DNA of 64,000 nt from Natronorubrum halophilum (GTDB lineage: Archaea; Halobacteriota; Halobacteria; Halobacteriales; Natrialbaceae). A program made the position numbers and the translations under genes. Positions 36,423 to 45,920 of this stretch are shown piece after piece; the first letter of the stretch is position 1; each line of letters begins with the position of its first letter. The DNA is taken from contig NZ_QQTY01000002.1 of the NCBI RefSeq assembly GCF_003670115.1, positions 186,001 through 250,000 on the forward strand, in the 5' to 3' direction. The notes under the pieces are model-generated. The model was not told the origin of the DNA and searched no databases. It saw only the letters and a program-made list of their open reading frames with translations.

Positions 36423-37349
36423 TCAGTCCGACGGCTCACTGATGGTGGACCGGTCCGCCGCGGGGGTGAACCGATCGGATCGCCCGCGTGCACGTTCGAT
36501 TCCATCGCGGACCGCTTCGGGATCGTCGATCATCGATCGATCGCAGCGGATGTCTATCCAGCGGCGCTCGAGGACGAGTTCGTCCGACGTCAGCCGAACG
36601 TCGGCGATCGCCTCCCACGGAACGTGCTTTTTCGCGTACCAGCGCTCGAGGACGAGCCCGGACTCGTGGGCGCGGATCGTCGGGAGGTTCCACCCGGTAC
36701 TCGCGTGGTCGTCCCAGGTACCGGCCCAGTCGAACCAGTAGAAGAGGAGGGGGACGCACCCGTAAAACGCTATCTTCAGGCCGAAGAACCAGTCCCACGC
36801 CAATCCACTGAGGAGTCCGACGACCACCCACAGCGCCGTGATCGCCGGAACGATCCGCTCGCCGGAGCCGAAACCGGTCCGGCGCCACGTCCAGGTCGCG
36901 CTCGGTTCGTCGGCGGTAATCGCGTCGACGTAACGGTTGCGGGCCATCCGTGCGATGCCGGCGGCGACCGCGGCGGTGAGCAAGGCGAAAGCGCCCGTGA
37001 CGACGCTCAGTCGGGCGGTGTACTCGAGTTGGGTAACCGGCGGCGAGAGGAGTACCGCGGCAAACGCTACCGCCGGGACGTAGCAGGCGAGCCGTCGGGC
37101 TCGGCTTCGACCGATCCGTTCCGGAAGGCCGTGCAGTCGATCCCCGAACACCAGCGCGAGGAGTAGCGTGCCCTTTACCGTACTGGGTGCGGTCACCAGG
37201 AGGACCACGGTCGATGAGCCGGCGATGATCCCGGCGATCGTGGTGACCCCGGCCAGGATCAGTCCGAGGTAACACCCGATTCCGGCCTTGAACTCGATAT
37301 CAAGGTCTTCGGCGGGTGGGTTGGGAAGCGACTGATACTCGTAGGACAT
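36423..37349 (-). CDS. haloarchaeal membrane protein with a PH-like C-terminal domain
   Basis: This 308-residue protein has several helices in the N-terminal two thirds (for example GCYLGLILAGVTTIAGIIAG and ARLSVVTGAFALLTAAVAAG). A C-terminal cytoplasmic segment of about 100 residues (LPTIRAHESGLVLERWYAKK, then VPWEAIADVRLTSDELVLER) resembles a bacterial PH-like/YdbT-type domain. The ATG at 37349 is used; a GTG precedes it. Function unknown. It is divergent from the 37498 gene. Confidence 0.6.
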   Translation of the reverse strand: MSYEYQSLPNPPAEDLDIEFKAGIGCYLGLILAGVTTIAGIIAGSSTVVLLVTAPSTVKGTLLLALVFGDRLHGLPERIGRSRARRLACYVPAVAFAAVLLSPPVTQLEYTARLSVVTGAFALLTAAVAAGIARMARNRYVDAITADEPSATWTWRRTGFGSGERIVPAITALWVVVGLLSGLAWDWFFGLKIAFYGCVPLLFYWFDWAGTWDDHASTGWNLPTIRAHESGLVLERWYAKKHVPWEAIADVRLTSDELVLERRWIDIRCDRSMIDDPEAVRDGIERARGRSDRFTPAADRSTISEPSD

Positions 37350-37497
37350 CACGATGATGTTGTGGCTGCGACACGAAATAGTTCAGGGATCTGTCCCGAG
37401 AGCCGGTCGCTCGAGATCCGGTGGACCGTCGTCGTTCGTGACCACTCGGACAACTACCCCTGTAAGGATTATCACACTGTTCGTGGTGGGGTGTCGT

Positions 37498-37848
37498 ATG
37501 CTCGTGCAGCTCGATCAGTACAAACACGAAGAGGTCCAGTTCGACGACAACAGGACGACCGGCGAGTCACAGACGGAAGATTCGGTCAACCCGGACTCGG
37601 AGGCGTACTTCGGGAAAGACATGGACGAACTCGACGTCGAAACCTGGGAGACCGTCGAGTACGAGGACGACCCGATCCAGCGTCGGTCCGTCACGGTCAG
37701 TGGGATTACCGCCGTATCCGTTCCGCAGGAATCGACGGACGAGGACGATCCGGATCTCCCCGGACGGACGATCCAGCTCCGCACGGGCGGTGACAGCGAG
37801 TTCTTTGAGCAGGCCGTCATCGTCGAGGTCCAGGACGAAGACCCATAG
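37498..37848 (+). CDS. acidic haloarchaeal protein of unknown function
   Basis: This very acidic 116-residue protein starts [17 protein letters not shown]. It has a disordered acidic middle, a beta section ([17 protein letters not shown]) and a beta C-terminal part ([18 protein letters not shown]). No membrane segment or Cys pair. I do not recognise the family. A strong hairpin follows the stop. Confidence 0.6.
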   Translation: MLVQLDQYKHEEVQFDDNRTTGESQTEDSVNPDSEAYFGKDMDELDVETWETVEYEDDPIQRRSVTVSGITAVSVPQESTDEDDPDLPGRTIQLRTGGDSEFFEQAVIVEVQDEDP

Positions 37849-37854
37849 GGTCGC

Positions 37855-37912
37855 TCGAGGAGCGTAGTCGCAGTTCTTCGAAGACGAGGGTCGACTACGT
37901 TCCTCGAAAAAG
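37855..37912 (+). terminator. hairpin after the acidic protein gene
   Basis: TCGAGGAGCGTAGTCG (37855-37870) pairs with CGACTACGTTCCTCGA (37892-37907), 15 of 16 positions, around a 21-base loop, followed by an A-run. It could end the upstream transcript or, read leftward, carry a U-run. Confidence 0.45.
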
Positions 37913-38075
37913 AGCCGTTTGTGAGCGAGACGGCTGCGTACCGTGGTTTTCGTCGTCGAATCTCCTCTCGATATCGCCCGTAGGTGCGTCGGCGAACTTT
38001 GCTCGAGTGTGTCAGGACGTCTCGGAGTCCGTCCGGTCCCGAAATCGTTTTCAACCGTTCACTCGGACACTCGGT

Positions 38076-39758
38076 ATGCCGACGGAATCGGACACTCATT
38101 ATGACCCCTCTCTGGGGAACAAGTTCATCTTCGTCACCGGCGGCGTGATGTCAGGGCTCGGGAAGGGAATCACGGCCGCGAGCACCGGCCGTCTCCTCAC
38201 GAACGCCGGGTTCGACGTCACCGCCGTCAAGATCGATCCGTATCTCAACGTCGACGCGGGGACGATGAATCCGTACCAGCACGGAGAAGTCTACGTCCTC
38301 GAGGACGGCGGCGAGGTCGACCTCGATCTGGGGAACTACGAGCGGTTCCTCGATATCGACATGACCTCGGACCACAACATCACCACCGGGAAAACGTACC
38401 AGCACGTCATCGAGAAAGAACGTGCGGGCGACTATCTCGGAAAGACGGTCCAGATCATCCCGCATATCACCGACGACATCAAACGGCGGATCCGGGAGGC
38501 CGCCGAAGGTACCGACGTCTGTATCATCGAAGTCGGCGGCACCGTCGGTGACATCGAGGGGATGCCCTACCTCGAGGCGCTGCGCCAGTTCGCCCACGAG
38601 GAACCCGAGGAGAACGTTCTCTTCACCCACGTCACGCTCGTTCCGTACTCGAAAAACGGCGAGCAGAAGACGAAGCCGACCCAGCACAGCGTCAAGGAAG
38701 TGCGCTCGATCGGCCTCCAGCCCGACGTGATCGTCGGGCGCTGCGAGGATCGACTCGAGCCCGAAACGAAGGAGAAGATCGCGCTGTTCTGTGATATCCC
38801 GACCGAGGCGGTGTTCTCGAACCCCGACGTCGAGGACGTCTACCACGTCCCCCTGATGGTCGAGGAGGAGGGACTCGACCAGTACGTCCTCGAGCACTTC
38901 GGACTCGACGACGACGCGCTCCCCGCGGGCGAGCGGACGAACGACTGGCGCGATATCGTCACCACCGAAAAGGACGGCGAGGTCGACATCGCGCTGGTCG
39001 GCAAGTACGACCTCGAGGACGCGTACATGTCGATCCACGAGTCGCTGAAACACGCGGGCTTCGAGGTCGGCAGCAACGTCACCACCCACTGGGTGCCGGC
39101 CGACGAACTGGCCGACGGCCACGACGGCCAACTCGAGGGGGTCGACGGGATCATCGTCCCCGGCGGCTTCGGAATGCGCGGCTCCGAAGGAAAGATCGAA
39201 GCCGTGCGCTACGCCCGCGAGAACGACGTGCCCTTCCTCGGGCTCTGTCTCGGCTTCCAGATGGCCGTCGTTGAGTACGCCCGGAACGTACTGGGACTCG
39301 AGGACGCCCATTCGGCCGAGATGATCGAGGACACGCCCCATCCAGTCATCGACATCCTGCCCGAGCAGTACGAGGTCGAGGATCTGGGCGGGACGATGCG
39401 GTTGGGCGAACACACGACCGTCATCGAACCCGAGACGCTGGCGTACGAACTCTACGGCGACACGTCCTGTACCGAGCGCCACCGCCACCGCTATGAGGTA
39501 AACCCCGAGTACTTCGATGATTTCGAGGACGAACCACTCGTCTTCTCCGGTACTGCGGGCAACCGAATGGAGATCCTCGAACTCGAGGGCCACCCCTACT
39601 TCCTCGGCACGCAGTTCCACCCCGAGTACACGTCCCGACCCGGTCAGCCGAGCCCGCCGTTTCTGGGGCTCGTCGAGGCGATCATCGATAGGGCGACCGA
39701 TGCCGACGCGACTGGCGACGAATCCGATGCGGACGCCGAGACGGAGGTAACCCACTGA
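38076..39758 (+). CDS. pyrG: CTP synthase
   Basis: PyrG makes CTP from UTP using ATP and glutamine. The 560-residue protein has the synthase domain with [20 protein letters not shown] near the N terminus and [16 protein letters not shown]. The C-terminal class I glutamine amidotransferase domain has [15 protein letters not shown] (catalytic Cys) and [15 protein letters not shown] (His and Glu). Start is [14 protein letters not shown]. The stop TGA overlaps the guaAb ATG by one base, so translation is probably coupled. Confidence 0.96.
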   Translation: MPTESDTHYDPSLGNKFIFVTGGVMSGLGKGITAASTGRLLTNAGFDVTAVKIDPYLNVDAGTMNPYQHGEVYVLEDGGEVDLDLGNYERFLDIDMTSDHNITTGKTYQHVIEKERAGDYLGKTVQIIPHITDDIKRRIREAAEGTDVCIIEVGGTVGDIEGMPYLEALRQFAHEEPEENVLFTHVTLVPYSKNGEQKTKPTQHSVKEVRSIGLQPDVIVGRCEDRLEPETKEKIALFCDIPTEAVFSNPDVEDVYHVPLMVEEEGLDQYVLEHFGLDDDALPAGERTNDWRDIVTTEKDGEVDIALVGKYDLEDAYMSIHESLKHAGFEVGSNVTTHWVPADELADGHDGQLEGVDGIIVPGGFGMRGSEGKIEAVRYARENDVPFLGLCLGFQMAVVEYARNVLGLEDAHSAEMIEDTPHPVIDILPEQYEVEDLGGTMRLGEHTTVIEPETLAYELYGDTSCTERHRHRYEVNPEYFDDFEDEPLVFSGTAGNRMEILELEGHPYFLGTQFHPEYTSRPGQPSPPFLGLVEAIIDRATDADATGDESDADAETEVTH

Positions 39759-40675
39759 TGGTAGACACTGAGACGTTTGTTCCGGACGCAGTTGCAGAGA
39801 TCGGCGACGAAATCGGCGACGCGAACGCCGTTATCGCCCTGTCGGGCGGCGTCGACTCTTCGGTCGCCGCCGCACTGGCATACGAGGCCATCGGCGACCG
39901 ACTCACCCCGGTTTACGTCGACACCGGCCTGATGCGCAAGGGCGAAACCGACCAGATCCGCGAGACGTTCGACTACATGGAGTCGCTGCGGATCGTCGAC
40001 GCGAAAGATCGGTTCCTCGAGGCCCTGTCGGGCGTTACGGACCCCGAGGAGAAACGCAAGGTTATCGGCGAGCAGTTCATCCGCGAGTTCGAACGCGAGT
40101 CGAAAGACACCGACGCCGACTACCTCGTCCAGGGGACGATCTACCCCGACCGCATCGAGAGCGAGGGCGGGATCAAGTCCCACCACAACGTCGGCGGACT
40201 TCCCGACGTCGTCGACTTCGACGGCATCGTCGAACCCGTTCGCGATCTCTACAAGGACGAGGTCCGCGAGGTCGCCCACCACCTCGGTCTCGACGAACTC
40301 GTCGCCGAACGGATGCCGTTCCCCGGCCCGGGGCTGGCAGTTCGGGTTATTGGGGAAGTCACCGACGAGAAACTCGAGGTCGCTCGCCACGCGTGTCACG
40401 TCGTCGAGGAGGAACTCGAGGAGTACGAGCCCTGGCAGGCGCTTGCGGCCGTTATCGGCAAGGCGACGGGTGTGAAAGGCGACAACCGCGTTCACGGCTG
40501 GGTCGTCTCCGTCCGCTCCGTCGAATCGCGCGACGGGATGACCGCCCGTGCGCAGGAGATCGATTGGGAGACGCTCCAGCGCATCCAATCGCGCATCACC
40601 GGCGGAAACGAGAACGTCGCCCGCGTCGTCTACGACGTGACCCACAAACCACCCGCGACGATCGAGTACGAATGA
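39758..40675 (+). CDS. guaAb: GMP synthase subunit B (ATP-PPase)
   Basis: This is the ammonia-dependent synthase subunit that converts XMP to GMP; archaea encode the glutaminase subunit separately. The 305-residue protein has the pyrophosphatase loop [31 protein letters not shown] and [13 protein letters not shown]. It overlaps pyrG by one base and the downstream DUF7126-like gene by four. No guaAa glutaminase gene is within this window. Confidence 0.95.
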   Translation: MVDTETFVPDAVAEIGDEIGDANAVIALSGGVDSSVAAALAYEAIGDRLTPVYVDTGLMRKGETDQIRETFDYMESLRIVDAKDRFLEALSGVTDPEEKRKVIGEQFIREFERESKDTDADYLVQGTIYPDRIESEGGIKSHHNVGGLPDVVDFDGIVEPVRDLYKDEVREVAHHLGLDELVAERMPFPGPGLAVRVIGEVTDEKLEVARHACHVVEEELEEYEPWQALAAVIGKATGVKGDNRVHGWVVSVRSVESRDGMTARAQEIDWETLQRIQSRITGGNENVARVVYDVTHKPPATIEYE

Positions 40676-41004
40676 GCGCACCCATGGACGCGATCGTCGC
40701 CGGCCCGGACGAAGACGGAATCGCCGACGCCCTCGAGGCCGAGGGAGCCAACGTCGCCCGTATCACCGGTCTCATTTCGCGACCGACCCTCGAGGAGGCC
40801 GGCGTTCTCGAGGCCGACCTGTACGTGCTGACTGATATCGATCAGGCGACGACGATCCCGATCGTCTGTGACCTTACGGACGACGTACGGACCGTCGTCT
40901 ACGCTCGACGCACGATCCCGGAGTTCATCAAGGGCCAACTCGATCTCGCGGTCGACCCCAAACTGATGGACGCCGCGATCGTCGCCGAAGAACTGACCAG
41001 CTGA
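40672..41004 (+). CDS. DUF7126-like small protein
   Basis: This 110-residue protein overlaps guaAb by four bases (ATGA). It reads [20 protein letters not shown], then [20 protein letters not shown] and [20 protein letters not shown] recall this as haloarchaeal DUF7126, sometimes mislabelled CTP synthetase because it sits beside pyrG. The fold appears Rossmann-like. Its place in the pyrG-guaAb operon suggests a nucleotide-related role, which is inference. Confidence 0.75.
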   Translation: MSAPMDAIVAGPDEDGIADALEAEGANVARITGLISRPTLEEAGVLEADLYVLTDIDQATTIPIVCDLTDDVRTVVYARRTIPEFIKGQLDLAVDPKLMDAAIVAEELTS

Positions 41005-41186
41005 CGGCCGGATCTGGCCGCGCTCGCCGACGGTCCGGACCGACGGCAGTTTTCCCTCCGCAGAAAATCGCTATTGTGCGGAAGACGGCCCGAATAAACG
41101 TTCTCGGGTCACCGTTGCGCTGAGTAAAATCGCATTGAATTCGAGAAAATCCGGGATAAGATTCTCACACCGTCTCCCCCGTTCAA
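41005..41186. other. left part of the 503-base gap between DUF7126 and 5-FCL genes
   Basis: No gene is apparent here. A GGGATAAG element near 41153 might be a weak promoter for a rightward transcript across the hairpin-rich segment that follows. Confidence 0.35.
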
Positions 41187-41394
41187 GTGGATCCCACCGG
41201 TACTAATGGATGGAGGTCGACGGGCAGACCCCACCAAGGCATCCACTGCCTGTACCCGTGACTTCCAGCAACCCCACCACAGCACCCTTCCCCACCATTG
41301 CCACACCGTACCGTTTTGCGGTACCAGCACGGGCGCTGCACCCGCCCGTGTCACCCTGCGGTTGGCACTCGAGGCGCGACGGATTCGCGCCTCG
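41187..41394. ncRNA. hairpin-rich segment, candidate non-coding RNA or repeat element
   Basis: Several perfect stems lie close together. They are ACGGGCAG...CTGCC/CCCGT (41220-41259), GTACCG/CGGTAC (41308-41324), CACGGGCG/CGCCCGTG (41328-41350) and a 10-bp CGAGGCGCGA/TCGCGCCTCG (41370-41394). Overlapping frames on both strands are Pro/Ser/Arg-rich and not halophilic in composition, so coding is unlikely. It does not show the conserved motifs I know for RNase P RNA or SRP RNA. Strand is not decided. It could also be a non-autonomous mobile repeat; number of copies in the genome would tell. Confidence 0.4.
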
Positions 41395-41438
41395 GGGATG
41401 GATCTTCTCGTTCGTGAGCTATCGTAGCCACTGACAGT

Positions 41439-41498
41439 CACTGCACACCTGATCGCACGACGGCAGCGCGGTTCTCGCTCACTTCGTTCGCTCCGGTG
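41439..41498. repeat. dispersed intergenic repeat, copy B (core inverted)
   Basis: The first 36 bases match 11170-11205 with five mismatches. The following 20 bases (41475-41494) are the reverse complement of the core at 11206-11225 with one mismatch. The closing GAACCGC arm of copy A is missing here. Confidence 0.65.
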
Positions 41499-41507
41499 TA
41501 ACTCGTT

Positions 41508-42317
41508 TCAGTTGTTACGATACCACTCTCGAAGCCGTTTCAGGACCGGTATCTCCCCGAGTCGCTCGTCGGGGAGCAGGTCCCAGTCGATCCCGGTCGG
41601 TTGATCGCGATTCGCCAGACGGAGCGTTCGCTCGGGCGTGACGACCAGATCCATCGAAACGTCGTGATCGCCGATCGAGACCGGGTCGTCGATCAGTTGG
41701 CGCTCGTGGATCGTCGTCGCGACCGTCGTCGTCTCGTCGACGAGGTCCAGATCACGTAAGATCGCGTACTCGAGATCGCTGTAGCCCTCTCCTTTGCCGA
41801 TACGACCGCCGGACTCGCTCACGGCGACGCTGCCGGAGACGATCAGATCGACGCGGTCGACCGCCTCCGGGCCGACCTGTTCGCCGTGTGTCGACGACCC
41901 CGAAACCGTCGTCGCCGCGTCGTAGTCCTCGAGTTCGTCCGGGTCCAGTTTCAGGAAGCACTGCTCGTCCGCGAGGCGCGGCACCGCCATGTAGACCGTC
42001 TTCCTCTCCCGGAGCGCTCGGCGACGGACGGGCAGTTGCGGGGCGTCGGGATTGGCCTTGATCGTGGTCGCGGCGCGCCACTCGGGTTGGTCGGCCAGCC
42101 GGTCGGCGGCCTCGTCCGCGCCGGCGAAGTTCGGAATTCGGCCGTGGGGCGGAAACGGAAACCGGGCCTGGCCGCTCTCCTCGAGGTCGTCCCAGACGCG
42201 CTCGCGGACGGACCGTTTGTCGGTGGCGGCGTCGTCCGTACCGGTAGCGCCGCCAGTGGCGTCGTTCGCACCAGTAGCGCCGTCGGTGTCACTGCGTCGC
42301 TCGTTGGAACCTCCCAT
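41508..42317 (-). CDS. 5-formyltetrahydrofolate cyclo-ligase family protein
   Basis: 5-FCL uses ATP to convert 5-formyl-THF to 5,10-methenyl-THF. The protein is 269 residues with an acidic low-complexity N terminus and the family core RIPNFAGADEAADRLA, VYMAVPRL and the signature GKGEGYSDLEYAILRDL. Start is MGGSNERRSDTD (42317). It follows the moaB-like gene with one base between stop and start, so they are co-transcribed. The role in haloarchaeal folate metabolism is by family. Confidence 0.85.
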   Translation of the reverse strand: MGGSNERRSDTDGATGANDATGGATGTDDAATDKRSVRERVWDDLEESGQARFPFPPHGRIPNFAGADEAADRLADQPEWRAATTIKANPDAPQLPVRRRALRERKTVYMAVPRLADEQCFLKLDPDELEDYDAATTVSGSSTHGEQVGPEAVDRVDLIVSGSVAVSESGGRIGKGEGYSDLEYAILRDLDLVDETTTVATTIHERQLIDDPVSIGDHDVSMDLVVTPERTLRLANRDQPTGIDWDLLPDERLGEIPVLKRLREWYRNN

Positions 42318-42318
42318 C

Positions 42319-43023
42319 TCACTCGCCTCCGTCTCCCTCGTTATCTCCGCCTTCGTCTTCGCTCCCGTTCTCAGTCGGTTCGTCGACGGCGGCGTCGGTC
42401 TCCGCCGATTCGCTCTCGGGATCACGTTCTGCTTCCCGAGCGAGGTCGACGAGACGGTGCACTTCGGGCAGGACGATTTCGTCGAGTCCGAGTCGTGCGG
42501 CGTCTTCGTCGCCGGGAAGGCAGAACACGGGAATTCCGTCGGCGATGCCGGCGAGCGTTCGCGCCGTGATGGCGCGGGTGCCAACCGCCTCGTAGGCCAG
42601 CGCGGTGAACAGGTCGGTGAACGTGGTGAGCTCCTTCTCGAGTAGCGGTTCGAGGGCCTCGATGGTGACGTCGCCGGGTTCGACGCCGGTCGCCCCACCG
42701 GTAACGACGATGTCGATGTCCTCGCGGTCGAGCATCCGCGACACGCTCGACTGGACCTGATCGTGGTCCGAATTGATGTGTTCCCGAGTGGCAATCCCGT
42801 GACCGCTCTTTTTCAGGGCCGTCACGATGGCATCACCGGTTGGATCGGACTCGAGCGTCCGGTCCGTCGCGATCGTGATCACGCTGGCACCGAGGGCCTC
42901 GGTATCGGGCTCGGATGCGCCGTCTTCGTCGACGCGTTCACCCCCTTCGTCCCCGCTCGTATCGGCACCCTGTTCCGTCTTCGCGTCCGCGCCCGCATCT
43001 CTCCTCGCGTCCGTCTCGTTCAT
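42319..43023 (-). CDS. MoaB/Mog-type molybdopterin adenylyltransferase-like protein
   Basis: This 234-residue protein carries a MoaB/MogA-like core of about 150 residues: VITIATDRTLESDPTGDAIV, VVTGGATGVEPGDVTIEAL and FCLPGDEDAARLGLDE. MoaB/Mog adenylates molybdopterin before metal insertion. Both ends are acidic and low-complexity, typical halophile extensions. The gene leads the 5-FCL gene. The symbol is left empty since paralogues exist. Confidence 0.85.
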   Translation of the reverse strand: MNETDARRDAGADAKTEQGADTSGDEGGERVDEDGASEPDTEALGASVITIATDRTLESDPTGDAIVTALKKSGHGIATREHINSDHDQVQSSVSRMLDREDIDIVVTGGATGVEPGDVTIEALEPLLEKELTTFTDLFTALAYEAVGTRAITARTLAGIADGIPVFCLPGDEDAARLGLDEIVLPEVHRLVDLAREAERDPESESAETDAAVDEPTENGSEDEGGDNEGDGGE

Positions 43024-43215
43024 ACCGTTCCCTTCGAGAGCCGACGAGTAAAACGCTGGCTAACGAGCGCCTCGAGGACCCGGAGACGGTTCCCACCGCC
43101 GTTGAAGGACGGAATCGACGTGTCCCGTTGCGATCGTCCGTCGACGGTATCAGCCGGGACCGGTCAGTGCTGGTAGCCCAACTGTTATGCAGCGAGTTTC
43201 CGTTGAGTCGCGTGT

Positions 43216-44241
43216 ATGCACGCAGTCAAGATCACCGAACACGGCGACCGGGACGTCATCGAGTACGGCAACTACCCCGACCCCGAGGTCGGACGCGAGG
43301 ACGTGCTGGTCGACGTCAAGGCGGCAGCACTCAACCACCTCGATATCTGGACGCGCCGCGGAATGCCGGGAATCGACCTCGAGATGCCCCACATTCCGGG
43401 CAGCGACGGGGCGGGCGTCGTCGAAGCGGTCGGCGAGGACGTCACCCGCTTCGAGGAAGGCGATCACGTCGCGCTCTCGGCCGGCGTCGGCGACCTGCGA
43501 ATGGACGATCCGACGCTCGATCCGCGCTTCCACATCATCGGCGAGCACGTTCCGGGCATTCACGCCGAGTACGCCGCCATCCCCGAGGATAACCTGATTC
43601 CGGTCCCCGACGGCGTCGACTGGTCGGTCGCCGGCTCGAGCTGTCTCGTCTTCCAGACCGCCTGGCGGATGCTGATCGAGCGGGCGGAACTCGAGGCCGG
43701 CGAGTCGGTGCTCGTGTTGGGAGCCAGCGGCGGGGTCGGCCACGCCGCGCTCCAGATCGCCGATTACGCGGGCGCGGAGGTGTACGCGACCGGCAGCACG
43801 GCGGAAAAACTCGACTACGCCCGCGAGCACGGTGCCGATCACGTCTGTAACTACGAGGAGGAGGAGTTCGCGGATTGGGTCTTGGACGAGACCGACCGTC
43901 GCGGCGTCGACGTCGTCGTCGAGCACGTCGGCGCGCCGACGTGGCAGGACTCCCTCAAGAGCCTCACCAAGGGCGGGCGGCTCGTGACCTGTGGCGGCAC
44001 CGGCGGCGGAAACCCGGAGACGGACATTCCGCGCATCTTCTGGAACCAGCTCCAGATCATCGGCTCGACGATGGCCACGCCCGGCCAGGTCGACGACGTG
44101 ATGGAACTCGTCTGGGACGGCACGTTCGAGCCCGCGATTCGCGAGGAATTGCCGATGAGCGAGTCCGCACGCGCCCACGAGATCATCGAGAACCGAGAAG
44201 GGTTCGGCAAGGTCGTCGTTCGGCCCGACAGCGAACTGTAA
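43216..44241 (+). CDS. MDR-family zinc-less oxidoreductase (quinone reductase-like)
   Basis: This 341-residue medium-chain dehydrogenase/reductase shows LNHLDIWTRRGMPGIDLEMP and HIPGSDGAGVVEAVGEDV in the N-terminal GroES-like part. The Rossmann fold nucleotide loop is VLVLGASGGVGHAALQ. The Cys and His pairs that bind catalytic zinc in alcohol dehydrogenases are not apparent, so a quinone oxidoreductase-like activity with NADPH is more likely. Substrate unknown. It stands alone, divergent from the moaB-like gene. Confidence 0.85.
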   Translation: MHAVKITEHGDRDVIEYGNYPDPEVGREDVLVDVKAAALNHLDIWTRRGMPGIDLEMPHIPGSDGAGVVEAVGEDVTRFEEGDHVALSAGVGDLRMDDPTLDPRFHIIGEHVPGIHAEYAAIPEDNLIPVPDGVDWSVAGSSCLVFQTAWRMLIERAELEAGESVLVLGASGGVGHAALQIADYAGAEVYATGSTAEKLDYAREHGADHVCNYEEEEFADWVLDETDRRGVDVVVEHVGAPTWQDSLKSLTKGGRLVTCGGTGGGNPETDIPRIFWNQLQIIGSTMATPGQVDDVMELVWDGTFEPAIREELPMSESARAHEIIENREGFGKVVVRPDSEL

Positions 44242-44281
44242 CCCGAACCGCGATCAGTAAGCCTGAAAATCGGTAGCAACC

Positions 44282-44453
44282 GCGAGCGAACGAAGTGAGC
44301 GAGCGGGCCAGGGAACCCTCGAAGCCGCGCTAACGGCGAGGCTGAGGGGGTGACGCTGTGCTTTTCGTCGAAGCTAAGCGGGAGCGAAGCTCCCGCGAGG
44401 TCCGAGAGAGCTTTGCTCTCTCGAAATTTTGTCGACGGCCGGCGACGCCGGCC
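44282..44453. repeat. cluster of short inverted repeats
   Basis: Near 44283 lies a GAGCGAACGAAGTGAGCGAG core, as found in the other dispersed repeats. Then three perfect hairpins follow: GCGGGAG/CTCCCGC (44378-44396), CGAGAGAGC/GCTCTCTCG (44403-44423) and GGCCGGC/GCCGGCC (44437-44453). An A/T-run follows the second. Confidence 0.6.
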
Positions 44454-44516
44454 CGCGGAGCAAACGTTCGTTCTGAAACCGTGAGGGCTTTCACCACGGA
44501 CCCGAAAGCTTCACCC

Positions 44517-44819
44517 GTGAGTTCGAGCGACGACGGCGGCTACGTCCACGATCCCTCGGCGTTCGACGCCGACGGAGAGCGAACGGGGTCACCAGACGAC
44601 GGTTCGGACGGGCCAGCCCATCCGGCGACCGCAGACCGGGAGTTCGACTGGCGAGGCTGGACGGTCGTCGGCATGATCGTCGTCGCGTTCATCATCGCCC
44701 CGGGGGCCATCCTCGTGTGGCCGCCGGACGTCGCCTACCGGTTCGCTCTGTTGAGCCTGCCGCTGTTTCCGGCCTTTTTCCTCGCCGTGACGGCCGTCTG
44801 GGCGACGACGCGTCCGTAG
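44517..44819 (+). CDS. small membrane protein with an acidic N terminus
   Basis: This 100-residue protein starts from GTG. The first ~45 residues are acidic and disordered, then two membrane helices follow (VVGMIVVAFIIAPGAILVW and YRFALLSLPLFPAFFLAVTA). An ORF start further upstream (44358) runs through the hairpin cluster and is spurious. No recognised family. Confidence 0.6.
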   Translation: MSSSDDGGYVHDPSAFDADGERTGSPDDGSDGPAHPATADREFDWRGWTVVGMIVVAFIIAPGAILVWPPDVAYRFALLSLPLFPAFFLAVTAVWATTRP

Positions 44820-44849
44820 GCCCCAAAAAAGTCTCAGTCGTCGTCTCTT

Positions 44850-45176
44850 TCACTCGGTCGGTTGCCTCGACTCGAGGCGCGCCTCGAGTCGGTCGACGAC
44901 GCTCGATCCGTTGACGATATCCTGTTCGGGAGCGTCCTCACAGGTGACGTACGCGGTCATCGCGTCCGAGAGTTGCTGGGCTTGATAGTCGGTGAATACA
45001 GCCGTTTCGTCGGCGGCTTCGATGGTCTCGAACAACTCGAGCGCCCACGCCGGCGCGGCCTCGCCGTTGTCGATAGCCTCGTCGATATCGGTCGCGAGGA
45101 GGTGGTGGACGACCCATTGCTCGTCTCTGGAGAGCGTGACTTCGTACGTCTCGGCTTCCGATGGTTTGGAACTCAT
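44850..45176 (-). CDS. DUF7853-like small protein
   Basis: This 108-residue acidic protein starts MSSKPSEAETYEVTLSRDEQ and continues WVVHHLLATDIDEAIDNGEA with a helical C-terminal half. It resembles a haloarchaeal family I recall as DUF7853, found as a short all-alpha protein. Function unknown. It converges on the small membrane protein gene. Confidence 0.65.
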   Translation of the reverse strand: MSSKPSEAETYEVTLSRDEQWVVHHLLATDIDEAIDNGEAAPAWALELFETIEAADETAVFTDYQAQQLSDAMTAYVTCEDAPEQDIVNGSSVVDRLEARLESRQPTE

Positions 45177-45303
45177 TTCGTCACACGGACCGATTTCGTT
45201 GGTCCTCAAACAACGCTACGAACGGTGGTCTCATAAGCCTTGTTACTTGCTAGCACGATTAATCGGGCGGTCGGTGATTCACCGTTTGCGGCGCGTCGCC
45301 TCG

Positions 45304-45870
45304 CTACTCGCCTCGGACGTCGCGTCGCATCGCGATCTCGAACCACGGACAGAGTCGAAGCTGGCGATACCACTCCGGGTTCGAGTGGAGCCGTTCGTAG
45401 GGGACCCACATCAGCCCGGCAACCTCCTCCTCGTTCGGTTCGAGGCGGTGGTCGGACAGCGTCAGCTTCAAGACGGCACAGACCTCGTGTTCGACGCCCG
45501 CGTTCTCGAAGTAGCGTTTGTACTCGAAGCGGTCGGTCAGGCGCAGGTCGTCGTACTGGTCGGGCGCGATTCCAAGTTCCTCCTCGAGTCGTTCGCGGGT
45601 CGCTTCCTCCTGGCTCTGTCCCTCGACGGGGTGGGAGGCGACGGTGCCGTCCCAGTGGGTCCCCCAGAGGCGCTTGTCGGGTGCCCGCTGGGCGAGCAGG
45701 ACGTTCCCCTCGCCGTCGAAGACGAGCGAGGTAAATGCTCGATGTCGAATTCCGTCGCCGGTGTGGGCCTCGAGTCGGTTGACCAACTCGAGTTCGGTGT
45801 CGTCTGCATCGACCGCGATCACGTCCTGTCCGGCGTTCTCGTGGGGAAGTTCGTCCCGTTCCGTACTCAT
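45304..45870 (-). CDS. IDI-1-like Nudix protein (isopentenyl-diphosphate isomerase family)
   Basis: This 188-residue protein aligns well with type 1 IPP isomerase: RHRAFTSLVFDGEGNVLLAQ, LWGTHWDGTVASHPVEGQ, a Nudix-type helix TRERLEEELG and EHEVCAVLKL with the expected Glu. In canonical IDI-1 the segment TNSVCGHP supplies a catalytic Cys. Here it reads DGTVASHP, so that Cys is Ala. The start is MSTERDELPHENAG (45870). It may be an isomerase using a different acid, or a related Nudix hydrolase. It lies directly downstream of the lipid kinase gene. Confidence 0.75.
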   Translation of the reverse strand: MSTERDELPHENAGQDVIAVDADDTELELVNRLEAHTGDGIRHRAFTSLVFDGEGNVLLAQRAPDKRLWGTHWDGTVASHPVEGQSQEEATRERLEEELGIAPDQYDDLRLTDRFEYKRYFENAGVEHEVCAVLKLTLSDHRLEPNEEEVAGLMWVPYERLHSNPEWYRQLRLCPWFEIAMRRDVRGE

Positions 45871-45920
45871 ATCACCACCATCGCAGAGGGTCCTGAAACC
45901 AGTATCGTCTTCCAGCGGCG

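Noticed and set aside
41109-41441. 110-codon reverse frame and two forward frames in the hairpin-rich gap
   Set aside because: Trp/Arg/Ser/Pro-rich composition and overlap with perfect hairpins argue against protein coding.
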